From: an uncultured Oxalobacteraceae bacterium
GTDB lineage: Bacteria > Pseudomonadota > Gammaproteobacteria > Burkholderiales > Burkholderiaceae
DNA length: 64,000 bases
Assembly (NCBI GenBank): GCA_946480015.1
Contig: CAMLIL010000017.1
Coordinates: 3,470-67,469, forward strand
Direction: 5' to 3'
Shown piece by piece: positions 53,920-63,741 of the stretch (positions within the stretch are counted from its first letter, which is position 1; each line of letters opens with the position of its first letter). Made by a program: the position numbers and the translations under genes. A model generated the notes under the pieces. It saw only the letters and a list, made by a program, of their open reading frames with translations, did not search any database and was not told where the DNA came from.

Positions 53920-54537
53920 ATGAAATATCTTAAAAAAATTGCAAAGTGGGCGCTGTTTGCCGTCATAGTGACCATAAGTGTTGATAAGCTAATCGCGCTC
54001 GGACATCAGTACAAACTGGACGCAGCAGGATGGGCCTCGTGGGTTCAGGCAGTTGGTTCGATTGCAGCTCTGGCCGTCGCTATCTTTGTGATGAGTCAGC
54101 AAAATGCTCATGCGACGCGACTCGCCCTTAGTGCGGACACAAAGGCATTGCGGCGGAGGGGCGAATCGGTTCTCGTCTTGATTCAGCATTCCTATTCGGT
54201 CCTGGGCACCGCCAAGAACCTTATCGAAGCAGTCCTGGACGATGGCACTACAGTTGACGCCATCGATATGGCGCTGAAGGTATCGAGAGGAAAGCTTGAA
54301 GAGGTGCGACGGGTACTGGTCTCCGTTCCCGCACATGAACTCGGTGCCTTCGAAATGACGGCATCGCTCCAGAAAGCCATAGGGGCTATCACTGAAGTGC
54401 TGCATATGGTTGAGCCTCAGGACTACAACGATCTCTACCATCTGCGAGACCAGTTCTTGCAAACTCTCAACCTGCAATTTGTATCGGTTGGTTCGGCTGC
54501 TGAGTTGTTCGATGCTAGCCTTCAAGCAATCCGATAG
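53920..54537 (+). CDS. Membrane-anchored helical protein (cargo)
   Basis: A 205-residue protein with two N-terminal hydrophobic helices (WALFAVIVTISVDKLIALG and WVQAVGSIAALAVAIFVM) and a long cytoplasmic alpha-helical domain rich in Leu and Glu, without enzyme motifs. The frame is open upstream to 53734, but residues there are atypical and ATG 53920 starts MKYLKKIAKW, a good membrane N-terminus. The lower GC compared with flanking genes fits acquired DNA. I do not recognise the family. Confidence 0.7.
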   Translation: MKYLKKIAKWALFAVIVTISVDKLIALGHQYKLDAAGWASWVQAVGSIAALAVAIFVMSQQNAHATRLALSADTKALRRRGESVLVLIQHSYSVLGTAKNLIEAVLDDGTTVDAIDMALKVSRGKLEEVRRVLVSVPAHELGAFEMTASLQKAIGAITEVLHMVEPQDYNDLYHLRDQFLQTLNLQFVSVGSAAELFDASLQAIR

Positions 54538-55100
54538 AGCAAGCCCGGGCGCCGTTCCGAATCATTGAGACTCTCAAAAAGCAAAAAGCCCGGCACGCGG
54601 CCGGGCTTGTCAGCATTCAGTCGTTCATGTCGGTGTCGCTACTGGCCATGATTTTCCTGCCATGAGCATGAGGCGCATGGCAGCAGCTTCCATACCGTAC
54701 TGGTACATGTGGGACAGGAACTCAGCTTCGGCTTGCGACAGCGGTAATACGTGAGGCGCGCCTGCGAATCATTAACAACAGGTGGAAAAACTAGTGATAG
54801 ATGCGGCTTCGTGGGCCCATCCCAAGCTCATCCCAAGGGGCTTGCAAGCTCACGTGCACCGGCGCTGGACTTCGATGCGCACCACTGCGACCGGCGGCCA
54901 GCGCCAACACGGTCCAATGCACAAGCCCGCCGACCAGGCCGGTGCGGGCATAGGTGGGTTTGCACATTCATATCACTTCAGCTCACCGCTAAATTATTTT
55001 CGTCAAATCGAGCGATTTTTCGGAAAACAGACCGCTTGCGGCCAAAAGTCGCCCGGAAATTTGGCAACCTTGTGCCATCGATTTAGCCAGCAGGAAGCGT
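54538..55100. other. Decayed stretch inside the element
   Basis: 563 bp without an intact gene. It holds a terminator-like hairpin (AAGCCCGGC / GCCGGGCTT, about 54583-54609). On the minus strand a 40-codon fragment without a start at its 5' end reads LSQAEAEFLSHMYQYGMEAA and ends at 54625-54627. It looks like the tail of a small phage-type protein. Nothing else is evident; the low coding signal is consistent with erosion. Confidence 0.5.
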
Positions 55101-55390
55101 ATGAGAAATCAGGACAAGCTATCTTCACCCAATGACCTATCAGCCTGGGTGCACATGGTAGGCCTCGGCGCCGGCCGATCGAGCCTGCCAAAGCAGAAGT
55201 ACCCGCCGCTCGACTGGGAGACTCGGACGCACGTCGATACCGAATGCGCCGCGTACCATCTTACGCGGAAACCGCAGACGCTGCGGGTATGGGCATCGCT
55301 GGAAAATGGCCCGTTGCGCCCGTCCGGATAAGCCGGCGGCTGGCCTGGGCTGTAGCGGATATCCGACGCCTGTTGGCAGGCGGATCTTGA
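55101..55390 (+). pseudogene. Frameshifted small island-associated DNA-binding-like protein
   Basis: Residues 1-76 end at an in-frame TAA: SSLPKQKYPPLDWETRTHVD, AAYHLTRKPQTLRVWAS and ENGPLRP, with a helix-turn-helix-like core. Beyond the stop, one frame over, the sequence continues RRLAWAVADIRRLLAGGS and stops at 55388-55390, completing a family pattern I know from islands in Burkholderiales. Insertion of one base near 55325-55332 would restore about 96 residues. Position beside the right attachment site fits a recombination directionality factor, but that role is inferred. Confidence 0.7.
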
Positions 55391-55488
55391 TGCACTGGCG
55401 ATCGCTCACACGTCGCTACCGGCGTTGAGCAAATTGGGGTACACAGCGGGTACACGGCGCGTATTCGATGCGGAAAACAAAAAGCCCA

Positions 55489-55507
55489 GTCGGTGAGGAC
55501 TGGGCTA
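55489..55507. terminator. Terminator downstream of tRNA-Thr
   Basis: Hairpin AGCCCAGTC / GACTGGGCT downstream of the tRNA on the minus strand, with a T-rich run beyond. Related to the copy at 52829-52852 but with a different loop, as expected if one came in with the element. Confidence 0.7.
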
Positions 55508-55521
55508 AGTGTTTGATTTAT

Positions 55522-55597
<76 letters not shown>

Positions 55598-55624
55598 GTA
55601 ACTTTTACAGGCTCGGATTATACG

Positions 55625-56119
55625 CTATTTGATGCGTGTAAGCGTTGGCCGACCGCCTTTTTTGGGCGGTTCGCCGTCGCCGTCCGGGCCATCCGATGTC
55701 TCGGCCGTGACAGTTTCCTGCGGGCTCGGCACTGGCGCCAGCGACGGCACGCTGGCCAGCGCAGGTTCCGGCGCAGGCGCAGGTGCGGGCGCGGCAGCCG
55801 GGGCCGGCCCATTCACCTCGAACGCCATGCCCTGGCCGTTCTCATTGGCATAAATGGCCAGCACATTGTGCACCGGCACGTAAATTTCGCGCGAGACACC
55901 GCCGAAGCGGGCGTGAAAGTGGATCGCCTCATTGTCCATCTTCAAACCCGAGGTGGCGCCGAAACTGATGTTCAGGACGATTTCGCCTTTCTTCACGTAT
56001 TCCATCGGCACCTGGGTGGCGCTGTCGACCTTGACCGCGAGGTAGGGCGTGAAGCCGCTGTCGGTGCACCATTCGTAGATGGCGCGCAGCATGTAAGGTT
56101 TGGTGGATATTTCTGCCAT
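55625..56119 (-). CDS. sspB: ClpXP protease specificity-enhancing factor SspB
   Basis: A 164-residue adaptor that delivers ssrA-tagged proteins to ClpXP. The substrate-binding domain is at residues 1-110 (STKPYMLRAIYEWCTDSGFT, then the ISFGATSGLKMDNEAIHF strand region). An Ala/Pro-rich linker follows, and the C-terminal tail KKGGRPTLTRIK fits the ClpX-binding motif. ATG 56119 begins MAEISTKPYM; an earlier ATG at 56149 is less typical. It is downstream of sspA, its usual partner. Confidence 0.95.
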   Translation of the reverse strand: MAEISTKPYMLRAIYEWCTDSGFTPYLAVKVDSATQVPMEYVKKGEIVLNISFGATSGLKMDNEAIHFHARFGGVSREIYVPVHNVLAIYANENGQGMAFEVNGPAPAAAPAPAPAPEPALASVPSLAPVPSPQETVTAETSDGPDGDGEPPKKGGRPTLTRIK

Positions 56120-56233
56120 GTTCTTGTATGTGAGTGATGCGGGTGACACGCCAGTCTACTGCGATTCGCCAGGAGGCGCCGCGACTGGCGTGTACCGGAC
56201 CGGCGGCCGCGGCCGCCGCCCCATGCGGCGCAC

Positions 56234-56845
56234 TTAGCGGCGCATGACCTTTTCGGACGGGGTCAGCGCCTCGATATAGGCCGGACGCGAGAAAATGCGC
56301 TCGGCATACTTCATCAGCGGCGCGGCCGTCTTCGACAGTTCGATGCCGTAATGGTCCAGGCGCCACAGCAGCGGCGCCACCGCCACGTCCAGCATCGAGA
56401 ACTCGTCGCCCAGCATGTACTTGTTCTTGAGGAACAACGGCGCCAGGGTGGTCAGGCGGTCGCGGATTTCCGCGCGGGCCTTGTCGTGGCTCTTGTCGCT
56501 GGCCTTGTTGCGCTCGCTTTCCAGCACATGCACGTGCACGAACAACTCTTTTTCAAAGTTGAACAGCATCAAGCGCGCGCGCGCGCGCATCAGCGGGTCG
56601 GCCGGCATCAGCTGCGGGTGCGGGAAGCGCTCGTCGATGTATTCGTTGATGATGTTCGATTCGTACAGAATCAGTTCGCGCTCGACCAGGATCGGCACCT
56701 GGCCGTACGGGTTCATCGTCGAAATGTCTTCCGGCTTGTTGAACAGGTCCACGTCGCGCACTTCGAAGTCCATGCCTTTTTCGAACAGGACCAGGCGGCA
56801 GCGTTGGGAGAAGGGGCACGTGGTGCCCGAGTAGAGAACCATCAT
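56234..56845 (-). CDS. sspA: Stringent starvation protein A
   Basis: A 203-residue GST-fold protein with MMVLYSGTTCPFSQRCRLVL and NPYGQVPILVERELILYES, typical of SspA, an RNA-polymerase-associated regulator of stationary phase. It is followed by sspB after 114 bp, the conserved order in Betaproteobacteria. No catalytic GST residues are expected. Confidence 0.95.
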   Translation of the reverse strand: MMVLYSGTTCPFSQRCRLVLFEKGMDFEVRDVDLFNKPEDISTMNPYGQVPILVERELILYESNIINEYIDERFPHPQLMPADPLMRARARLMLFNFEKELFVHVHVLESERNKASDKSHDKARAEIRDRLTTLAPLFLKNKYMLGDEFSMLDVAVAPLLWRLDHYGIELSKTAAPLMKYAERIFSRPAYIEALTPSEKVMRR

Positions 56846-56902
56846 TTTTATAGTTCCTTAGAAACAAAGGGGTGAAACGACTAGCGGATCACCCCGGAAA
56901 TG

Positions 56903-56926
56903 ATTGCCCGCAAATCCGCGGGCAAT
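56903..56926. terminator. Hairpin between petC and sspA
   Basis: ATTGCCCGC / GCGGGCAAT with a 6-nt loop. It separates petABC from sspAB. The T-tract is short, so termination may be incomplete. Confidence 0.5.
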
Positions 56927-56965
56927 GAATGACTACTTGGTAATGCGATCAAGCCGAAGGCAAAC

Positions 56966-57727
56966 TTACTTTACCTCTTTCCAGTACGACGCGCTCAGTC
57001 GCCAGGCCAGCAGGGCGAACATGGTCATGAACAGCAAGACCCAGACGCCCAGACGCTTGCGCAAGCCTTGCGCCGGTTCGGCCATCCACTCGAGGTAGGA
57101 CACCAGATCGGCGGTGGCAGCGTCGAATTCCGACGGGCTCAGCTTGCCGGGGGTGACTTGCTCGAAGCCAGCGAACTTGTGCACGGTCTTGCTGTGATCG
57201 TGCGGATCTTTCTCTTCGACCATCTTGACCGTGCGCACGCCCTGCAGCTGCCACATGACGTGCGGCATGGCCACGTTCGGTACCACCAGGTTGTTCCAGC
57301 CGGTCGGACGGGTGTCGTCCTTGTAGAAGCTACGCAGATAGGTGTACAGGTAGTCGCCACCGGTACCGGCGCCCGACGCCTTGGCGCGCGCGATCACCGA
57401 CAGGTCCGGCGGCACCACGCCGAACCAGGCCTTGGCGTCTTCCGGACGCAGGGCGGTGGTCATCATGCCGCCCACCTTGTCTTGCGAGAACAGCAGGTTG
57501 GCCTTGATCTGGTCTTCGGTCAAGCCCAGGTCGCGCAGGCGGTTGTAGCGCATGGACGAGGCCGAGTGGCAGTTCAGGCAATAGTTGACGAACAGCTTGG
57601 CGCCGTTTTGCAGCGACGTGAGGCTTGCACGGGCCGGGGCGCGGTCGAGCGGGTGCCCCCCTTCGTTCGCAAACGCCAGGCTCGGCAGCAATGCCAGGAT
57701 CGCAATCAGTTTCTTCGAAAATTTCAT
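56966..57727 (-). CDS. petC: Cytochrome c1 of the bc1 complex
   Basis: A 253-residue precursor with signal peptide ending near LAFA and the c-type haem motif CLNCH (NYCLNCHSASSMRYNRL). A C-terminal membrane anchor is present (VWVLLFMTMFALLAWRL). It is the electron acceptor from the Rieske protein in the petABC operon. Confidence 0.96.
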   Translation of the reverse strand: MKFSKKLIAILALLPSLAFANEGGHPLDRAPARASLTSLQNGAKLFVNYCLNCHSASSMRYNRLRDLGLTEDQIKANLLFSQDKVGGMMTTALRPEDAKAWFGVVPPDLSVIARAKASGAGTGGDYLYTYLRSFYKDDTRPTGWNNLVVPNVAMPHVMWQLQGVRTVKMVEEKDPHDHSKTVHKFAGFEQVTPGKLSPSEFDAATADLVSYLEWMAEPAQGLRKRLGVWVLLFMTMFALLAWRLSASYWKEVK

Positions 57728-57752
57728 AAGTTGTCCTGTATGGTCTCGTCGA

Positions 57753-59165
57753 TCAGTGACCGGTGAAGGTCACGCGTTTCGGCACCGGCTTGAAGGTGCC
57801 CATCGAACTCCACCATGGCATCAGCAGGTAGAAGGAGAAATACAGCAGGGTGCACACTTGCGAAATCGTGGTGAACAGCGGGGTCGGCAGCTGGGTGCCG
57901 AGGTAGCCCAGGGTGACGAAGGACAGGCCGAACACCAGGTACACATACTTGTGCCAGTCAGGACGGTAACGGATCGATTTCACCGGCGAGTGGTCCAGCC
58001 ATGGCAGCGCGGCAATGATCATCACCGAGGAACCGAACAGCACCACACCCCAGAACTTGGCGTCCAGCACCGCCGGCAGCATGCCGACGATCATCAGCAA
58101 GGCCACCGCGGCGATCGCCGCCTTGGTCTTGAACGACAGGCGCGACTTGAGCCAGATAAAGACCACGTACAGGGCGATGGCACCCATCAGCACATACATG
58201 AAGTCGGCAGTGGTGGCGCGCAGGACCGAGTAGAACGGCGTGAAGTACCAGGTCGGGGCGATGTGCGGTGGCGTCTTGAGCGAGTCGGCCGGGATGAAGT
58301 TGTTGTACTCCAGGAAATAGCCGCCCATTTCAGGCGCGAAAAACACCACGGCGCTGAAGATCAGCAGGAAGACCGACACGCCGAACAGGTCGTGCACGGT
58401 GTAGAACGGATGCGATGGAATGCCGTCCACCGGATGGCCGTCCGGACCCAGGTTTTCCTTGATTTCGATGCCGTCGGGATTGTTCGAACCGACTTCGTGC
58501 AGCGCGATCAGGTGGGCGGCAACCAGGCCCAGCAGTACCAGCGGAATCGCGATCACGTGGAAGGCGAAGAAGCGGTTCAGGGTCGCGTCGGAGACCACGT
58601 AGTCGCCGCGGATCCACAGCGACAGGTCAGGGCCGATGAAGGGAATGGCGCCGAACAGGTTGACGATCACCTGGGCGCCCCAGTACGACATCTGGCCCCA
58701 TGGCAGCAGGTAACCGAAGAAGGCTTCGGCCATCAGCAGCAGGAAGATGGCAAAGCCGAACAGCCAGATCAGTTCGCGCGGCTTGCGGTAGGAACCGTAC
58801 AGCAGCCCGCGCGTCATGTGCAGATAGACGATGATGAAGAAGGCCGACGCGCCGGTCGAGTGCATGTAGCGCACCAGCCAGCCCCACGGCACTTCGCGCA
58901 TGATGTATTCGACCGAACCGAAGGCCAGGCCGGCGTCCGGCTTGTAGTGCATGGTCAGGAAGATGCCGGTGACGATCTGCAGCACCAGCACCAGCATGGC
59001 CAGCGAGCCGAAGATGTACCAGAAATTGAAGTTTTTCGGAGCGTAATACTTGCCCCACTGATCATTCCACAGCTTGGTCAGCGGGAAGCGGTCGTCGACC
59101 CAGCCCAGCGCCTTGTCGGCGATCGGAGCATTGGCCGGCAGTTTGGTTTCTTTAAAAGCGGCCAT
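57753..59165 (-). CDS. petB: Cytochrome b of the bc1 complex
   Basis: A 470-residue protein with the eight-helix cytochrome b core. The paired His ligands lie in VRYMHSTGASAFFIIVYLHM and in the FFAFHVIAIPLVLLGLVAAH helix. The Qo-site motif reads APTWYF, a common proteobacterial variant of PEWY. The 3-nt gap to petA and 25-bp gap to petC indicate cotranscription. Confidence 0.96.
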   Translation of the reverse strand: MAAFKETKLPANAPIADKALGWVDDRFPLTKLWNDQWGKYYAPKNFNFWYIFGSLAMLVLVLQIVTGIFLTMHYKPDAGLAFGSVEYIMREVPWGWLVRYMHSTGASAFFIIVYLHMTRGLLYGSYRKPRELIWLFGFAIFLLLMAEAFFGYLLPWGQMSYWGAQVIVNLFGAIPFIGPDLSLWIRGDYVVSDATLNRFFAFHVIAIPLVLLGLVAAHLIALHEVGSNNPDGIEIKENLGPDGHPVDGIPSHPFYTVHDLFGVSVFLLIFSAVVFFAPEMGGYFLEYNNFIPADSLKTPPHIAPTWYFTPFYSVLRATTADFMYVLMGAIALYVVFIWLKSRLSFKTKAAIAAVALLMIVGMLPAVLDAKFWGVVLFGSSVMIIAALPWLDHSPVKSIRYRPDWHKYVYLVFGLSFVTLGYLGTQLPTPLFTTISQVCTLLYFSFYLLMPWWSSMGTFKPVPKRVTFTGH

Positions 59166-59168
59166 GTT

Positions 59169-59777
59169 TTACGCCTCGCCTTTCTCGTCTTTACCAATGA
59201 TCAGCTTGGTGTCGCTCAGGAACATGTACGGCGGCACCTGCAGATTGTCCGGGGCCGGCTTGTTCTTGAACACGCGGCCGGCCAGATCGAAGGTCGAACC
59301 GTGGCAAGGGCACAGGAAGCCGCCGACCCAGTCGTCCGGCAGGTTGGGCTGGGGGCCCGGAGCCAGGCGCGACGATGGCGAGCAGCCCAGGTGCGAGCAG
59401 ATGCCCACTGCCACCAGCAGTTCCGGCTTGCGCGAGCGGTATTCGTTGCGGGCGTATTCAGGGGTCAGTTCGTTTGGCGAGCGCTTCGAGTTGGGATCGG
59501 CCACCTTGTCGTCGGTCTTCTTGAGCGATTCGACCATTTCCGGCGAGCGCTTGAGGATCCACACGGGTTTGCCGCGCCATTCAACGGTTCTCATTTCGCC
59601 CGGCTCCATGCCGGCCACATCGACTTCCACCGGCGCGCCGGCGGCTTTCGCCCTTTCCGACGGCTGGAACGTGCTTACCAAGGCTCCCGCCGTGGCCAAA
59701 CCAACAACACCACCGGCCGCGCATGTAGCGGCAAGTAGGCCACGTCGGCTCGAATCGACCTGCTTTTCGTTACTCAT
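59169..59777 (-). CDS. petA: Rieske iron-sulfur subunit of the bc1 complex
   Basis: A 202-residue protein. Rieske ligands lie in CSHLGCSP and CPCHGS; the N-terminus has a twin-arginine-like RRGLLAATCAAGG and a membrane helix. First gene of the operon. Confidence 0.96.
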   Translation of the reverse strand: MSNEKQVDSSRRGLLAATCAAGGVVGLATAGALVSTFQPSERAKAAGAPVEVDVAGMEPGEMRTVEWRGKPVWILKRSPEMVESLKKTDDKVADPNSKRSPNELTPEYARNEYRSRKPELLVAVGICSHLGCSPSSRLAPGPQPNLPDDWVGGFLCPCHGSTFDLAGRVFKNKPAPDNLQVPPYMFLSDTKLIIGKDEKGEA

Positions 59778-59840
59778 ACCAACCCCAATCAGTCAAAATG
59801 CGAATCGTGAATAGCCACATAAAACTTCTAGCAACCTTAA

Positions 59841-59846
59841 ATTATA
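59841..59846 (-). promoter_or_regulatory. Likely -10 box of the petABC promoter
   Basis: A perfect TATAAT on the minus strand, 64 bp before the petA start. The -35 region (TTTAAT at 17-bp spacing) is weak. Confidence 0.55.
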
Positions 59847-60021
59847 AGGGAAGCGTCTGTCGAATTAAAGAGAAAAAGTTGCCAATGCACGAACACCGGA
59901 CCATTGCCGGCCTTTTTGCATTCACCGTCCGCTCGGGAACTGCCGGCCAGGTTTGGTTTCTAAGCTGATGGCTGTATGATTGTGATGCCATTTCAATCAC
60001 AACCAACCCAGGAGCCCCACG

Positions 60022-60438
60022 ATGTCGATGATGAGCGAGTTCAGGCAGTTTGCAATGAAGGGCAATGTGGTCGATCTCGCGGTCGGCGTCATTATCGGCG
60101 GCGCCTTCGGCAAGATCGTCGATTCCCTCGTGCAGGACATCATCATGCCACCCGTCGGCAGGCTGTTCGGCGGCCTCGATTTCGCCAATTACTACTTGCC
60201 CCTGAACGGGCAGAGCACCGCGCTGACCCTGGTGGAAGCCAAGAAAGCCGGCGCCGTGCTGGCCTACGGCAACTTCATCACCATCCTGCTCAACTTCGTC
60301 ATCCTGGCCTTCGTCATCTTCCAGATGATCCGCCTGATGAACAAGCTGCGGCGCGCCGAGGAACCGGCGGCGGTGGCGGCGGCCACGCCCGAAGACATCG
60401 TGCTGCTGCGCGAAATCCGCGATGCGCTGCGGCGCTGA
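60022..60438 (+). CDS. mscL: Large-conductance mechanosensitive channel
   Basis: A 138-residue protein with [20 protein letters not shown] at the N-terminus, the TM1 pore region and TM2 ([19 protein letters not shown]), and a charged C-terminal helix. AGGAG lies 7 nt before the ATG. Emergency valve against osmotic downshock. Confidence 0.97.
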   Translation: MSMMSEFRQFAMKGNVVDLAVGVIIGGAFGKIVDSLVQDIIMPPVGRLFGGLDFANYYLPLNGQSTALTLVEAKKAGAVLAYGNFITILLNFVILAFVIFQMIRLMNKLRRAEEPAAVAAATPEDIVLLREIRDALRR

Positions 60439-60455
60439 TTGATGGCGAGGGCTGG

Positions 60456-61601
<1,146 letters not shown>

Positions 61602-61640
61602 TTCCCCACCTGTTTCCCGAACGCTTTTTGGATACCCCCT

Positions 61641-62327
61641 ATGCATTTGCGCGACCTCACGCAGTACCTGGCTGAACTGTCCGACAACAATAACCGTCCC
61701 TGGTTCATCATGAACAAACCGCGCTACGACATCCTGCGCGAAGAATTCCTGGCCGTCGTTACCGAGCTGATCGGCGAACTGGGCAAGTTCGACAAACTCG
61801 TGATCGGGTGCAATCCCAAGAAAGCCATGTTCCGCATCAACCGCGACATCCGCTTTTCCAACGACAAGAGCCCCTACAAGACGCGCTTTTCCGCCGGCAT
61901 CACGCCGAACGATTTGCGCCGGCCCAGCGCGGGCGGCGGCCCCACCTATTATTTCCAGATCGAAGGCGGCAAGCTGCTGTTTGGCGCCGGCGAATACCTG
62001 CCGCCGGCAGCGCGCCTGCGCGCCATCCGCGAAGCCATCGTCAACGATGCGACAGGCTTCGCCAAAATGCTGAAGAATAAACAACTGCGTGCCACCTTCG
62101 GCGACCTGCAGAATGAAGGCAAATTGCAGCGCCCGCCGAAAGGTTTCGATCCGGACCACGTGCATACCGAGTATCTCAAGCACAAGAGCTTTTTCGTCTG
62201 GACCCAGGTCGACCTGAACGTCAACGCGCCGGACAAACTGGTGCCGGATCTGGTGCGCGCCTTCAAGGACGCCTTTCCGCTGGTGCAATGGCTGCGCGGC
62301 GTGAAGGAGACAGCGGAGCAAGACTGA
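61641..62327 (+). CDS. DUF2461 family protein
   Basis: A 228-residue protein with family motifs at the N-terminus (LRDLTQYLAELSDNNNRPWF) and FRINRDIRFSNDKSPYKTRF. No enzyme function is known for the family (TIGR02453). It is followed by the cupin gene after 11 bp. Confidence 0.9.
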   Translation: MHLRDLTQYLAELSDNNNRPWFIMNKPRYDILREEFLAVVTELIGELGKFDKLVIGCNPKKAMFRINRDIRFSNDKSPYKTRFSAGITPNDLRRPSAGGGPTYYFQIEGGKLLFGAGEYLPPAARLRAIREAIVNDATGFAKMLKNKQLRATFGDLQNEGKLQRPPKGFDPDHVHTEYLKHKSFFVWTQVDLNVNAPDKLVPDLVRAFKDAFPLVQWLRGVKETAEQD

Positions 62328-62338
62328 CAGGAGCGAAC

Positions 62339-62683
62339 ATGGCTTTACAACATGCCGCCTCGGGCGAACTGATACGGCTGCAGCGCAGCGACGACGACAT
62401 TGCCCATTTCACGTCGGTGGCCCTGGCCAAGACCGACAATATGGAACTGATCCGGCTGGTGCTGCCGAAAGAGCGGGACATGCCCGTGCACCGGGTGGAG
62501 GGCGAAGTCACCCTGCTGTGCCTGCAGGGCGAAATCGTGGTCGACGCCCACGAGCGCAGCACCACCTTGCGCCCGGGCGAAATGCTGTATCTGCTGGGTA
62601 ATGTGCCGCACGGGGTGCGCGCCAACGAAGACGCGGTGGCGCTGATGACAATCCTGCTCAATCCGGCGCCGACGCTTAATTAA
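62339..62683 (+). CDS. Cupin-domain protein
   Basis: A 114-residue single-cupin protein with beta-barrel motif HRVEGEVTLLCLQGEIVVD and LRPGEMLYLLGNVPHGVRA. Typical metal-binding His residues are partly present. The start is ATG 62339; GACAGGAG lies upstream. Function unknown. Confidence 0.87.
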   Translation: MALQHAASGELIRLQRSDDDIAHFTSVALAKTDNMELIRLVLPKERDMPVHRVEGEVTLLCLQGEIVVDAHERSTTLRPGEMLYLLGNVPHGVRANEDAVALMTILLNPAPTLN

Positions 62684-62712
62684 GCGTTAAGCGCTTTCGC
62701 GGGGACGCCAGG

Positions 62713-63741
62713 TCAGCGGCTGGTTTCATCGCGCGGATCGCGCGCCATCAATTGCGCCAGCATGGCGTGCGCATCGTCGCCGTCGAACAGCACGCCGGCC
62801 ACCGCATTGGTGATCGGCATGTCGACGCCGCGCGCGCGCGCCAGTTCGCGCACGGCTTTGGCGCAGGGCACGCCCTCGGCCACATGGCCCAGCTCGGCCA
62901 CGATGCGTTCCAGCGGCTTGCCTTGCGCCAGGCCGAGACCGACCCGGCGGTTGCGCGACAGATCACCCGTACAGGTCAGCAGCAGGTCGCCCATGCCGGT
63001 CAGTCCCATGAAGGTGCCGGCCTGGCCGCCCAAGGCCACGCCAAGGCGGGTAATTTCGGCCAGTCCGCGCGTGATCAGGGCGGCACGCGCGTTCAAGCCC
63101 AGTCCCAGGCCGTCGGCCACGCCGGTGGCGATCGCCAGTACATTCTTGACCGCGCCGCCCACTTCCACCCCGATCACGTCATCGCAGGCATACACACGGA
63201 TGCTGCCGCCGTGCACCGTGGCCACCACCTGGTCGCGCAGGCCGGCCGCGTGCGAAGCGACCGTCAGCGCGCACGGCAAGCCGCGCGCCACTTCCTGTGC
63301 AAACGACGGGCCGGACAGGGCCGCGGCGGGCACGGCCTCGCCCAACACCGCGCGCACCACCTGGTGCGGCAGCAGGCCGGTGCCGTATTCGAAGCCCTTG
63401 CACAGCCACACGATGTGCGGGATGGCATAGGGCTTGAGCTGTTCGAGCAGCGGGCGCAGCCCGGCCACCGGGCAGGCCGCGATCAGCAGCGGCGCCGGCG
63501 CGTCCAGCACATGGGCCAGCGCGGCGCCGAAGTCGGCCGTCACCTGCAGGCTGTCGGGGAAAGGAAAACCGGGCAGATAGGCGCTGTTCTGGCGCTCCCC
63601 GGCCATGGCCGCCATGGCCGCGCCGTTGCGGCCCCACAGCAAGACCTGATGGCGGGCGGCCAGCGCCAGCGCCACGGCCGTGCCCCAGGCGCCGGCGCCG
63701 AGCACGGTCACCTGGCGCGGCGCGCTCGCGGCAGCCGGCAT
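62713..63741 (-). CDS. gpsA: NAD(P)-dependent glycerol-3-phosphate dehydrogenase
   Basis: A 342-residue enzyme that makes sn-glycerol 3-phosphate from dihydroxyacetone phosphate for lipid synthesis. The Rossmann motif VLGAGAWGTAVALALA is at the N-terminus and the substrate-domain motif KGFEYGTG with its catalytic Lys follows. ATG 63741 overlaps the stop of the upstream SH3 gene. Confidence 0.96.
   Translation of the reverse strand: MPAAASAPRQVTVLGAGAWGTAVALALAARHQVLLWGRNGAAMAAMAGERQNSAYLPGFPFPDSLQVTADFGAALAHVLDAPAPLLIAACPVAGLRPLLEQLKPYAIPHIVWLCKGFEYGTGLLPHQVVRAVLGEAVPAAALSGPSFAQEVARGLPCALTVASHAAGLRDQVVATVHGGSIRVYACDDVIGVEVGGAVKNVLAIATGVADGLGLGLNARAALITRGLAEITRLGVALGGQAGTFMGLTGMGDLLLTCTGDLSRNRRVGLGLAQGKPLERIVAELGHVAEGVPCAKAVRELARARGVDMPITNAVAGVLFDGDDAHAMLAQLMARDPRDETSR

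Noticed and set aside
54751..55135. Two overlapping plus-strand frames of 111 and 117 codons within the element
   Set aside because: No start site, domain or coding-like composition; both overlap the decayed stretch.
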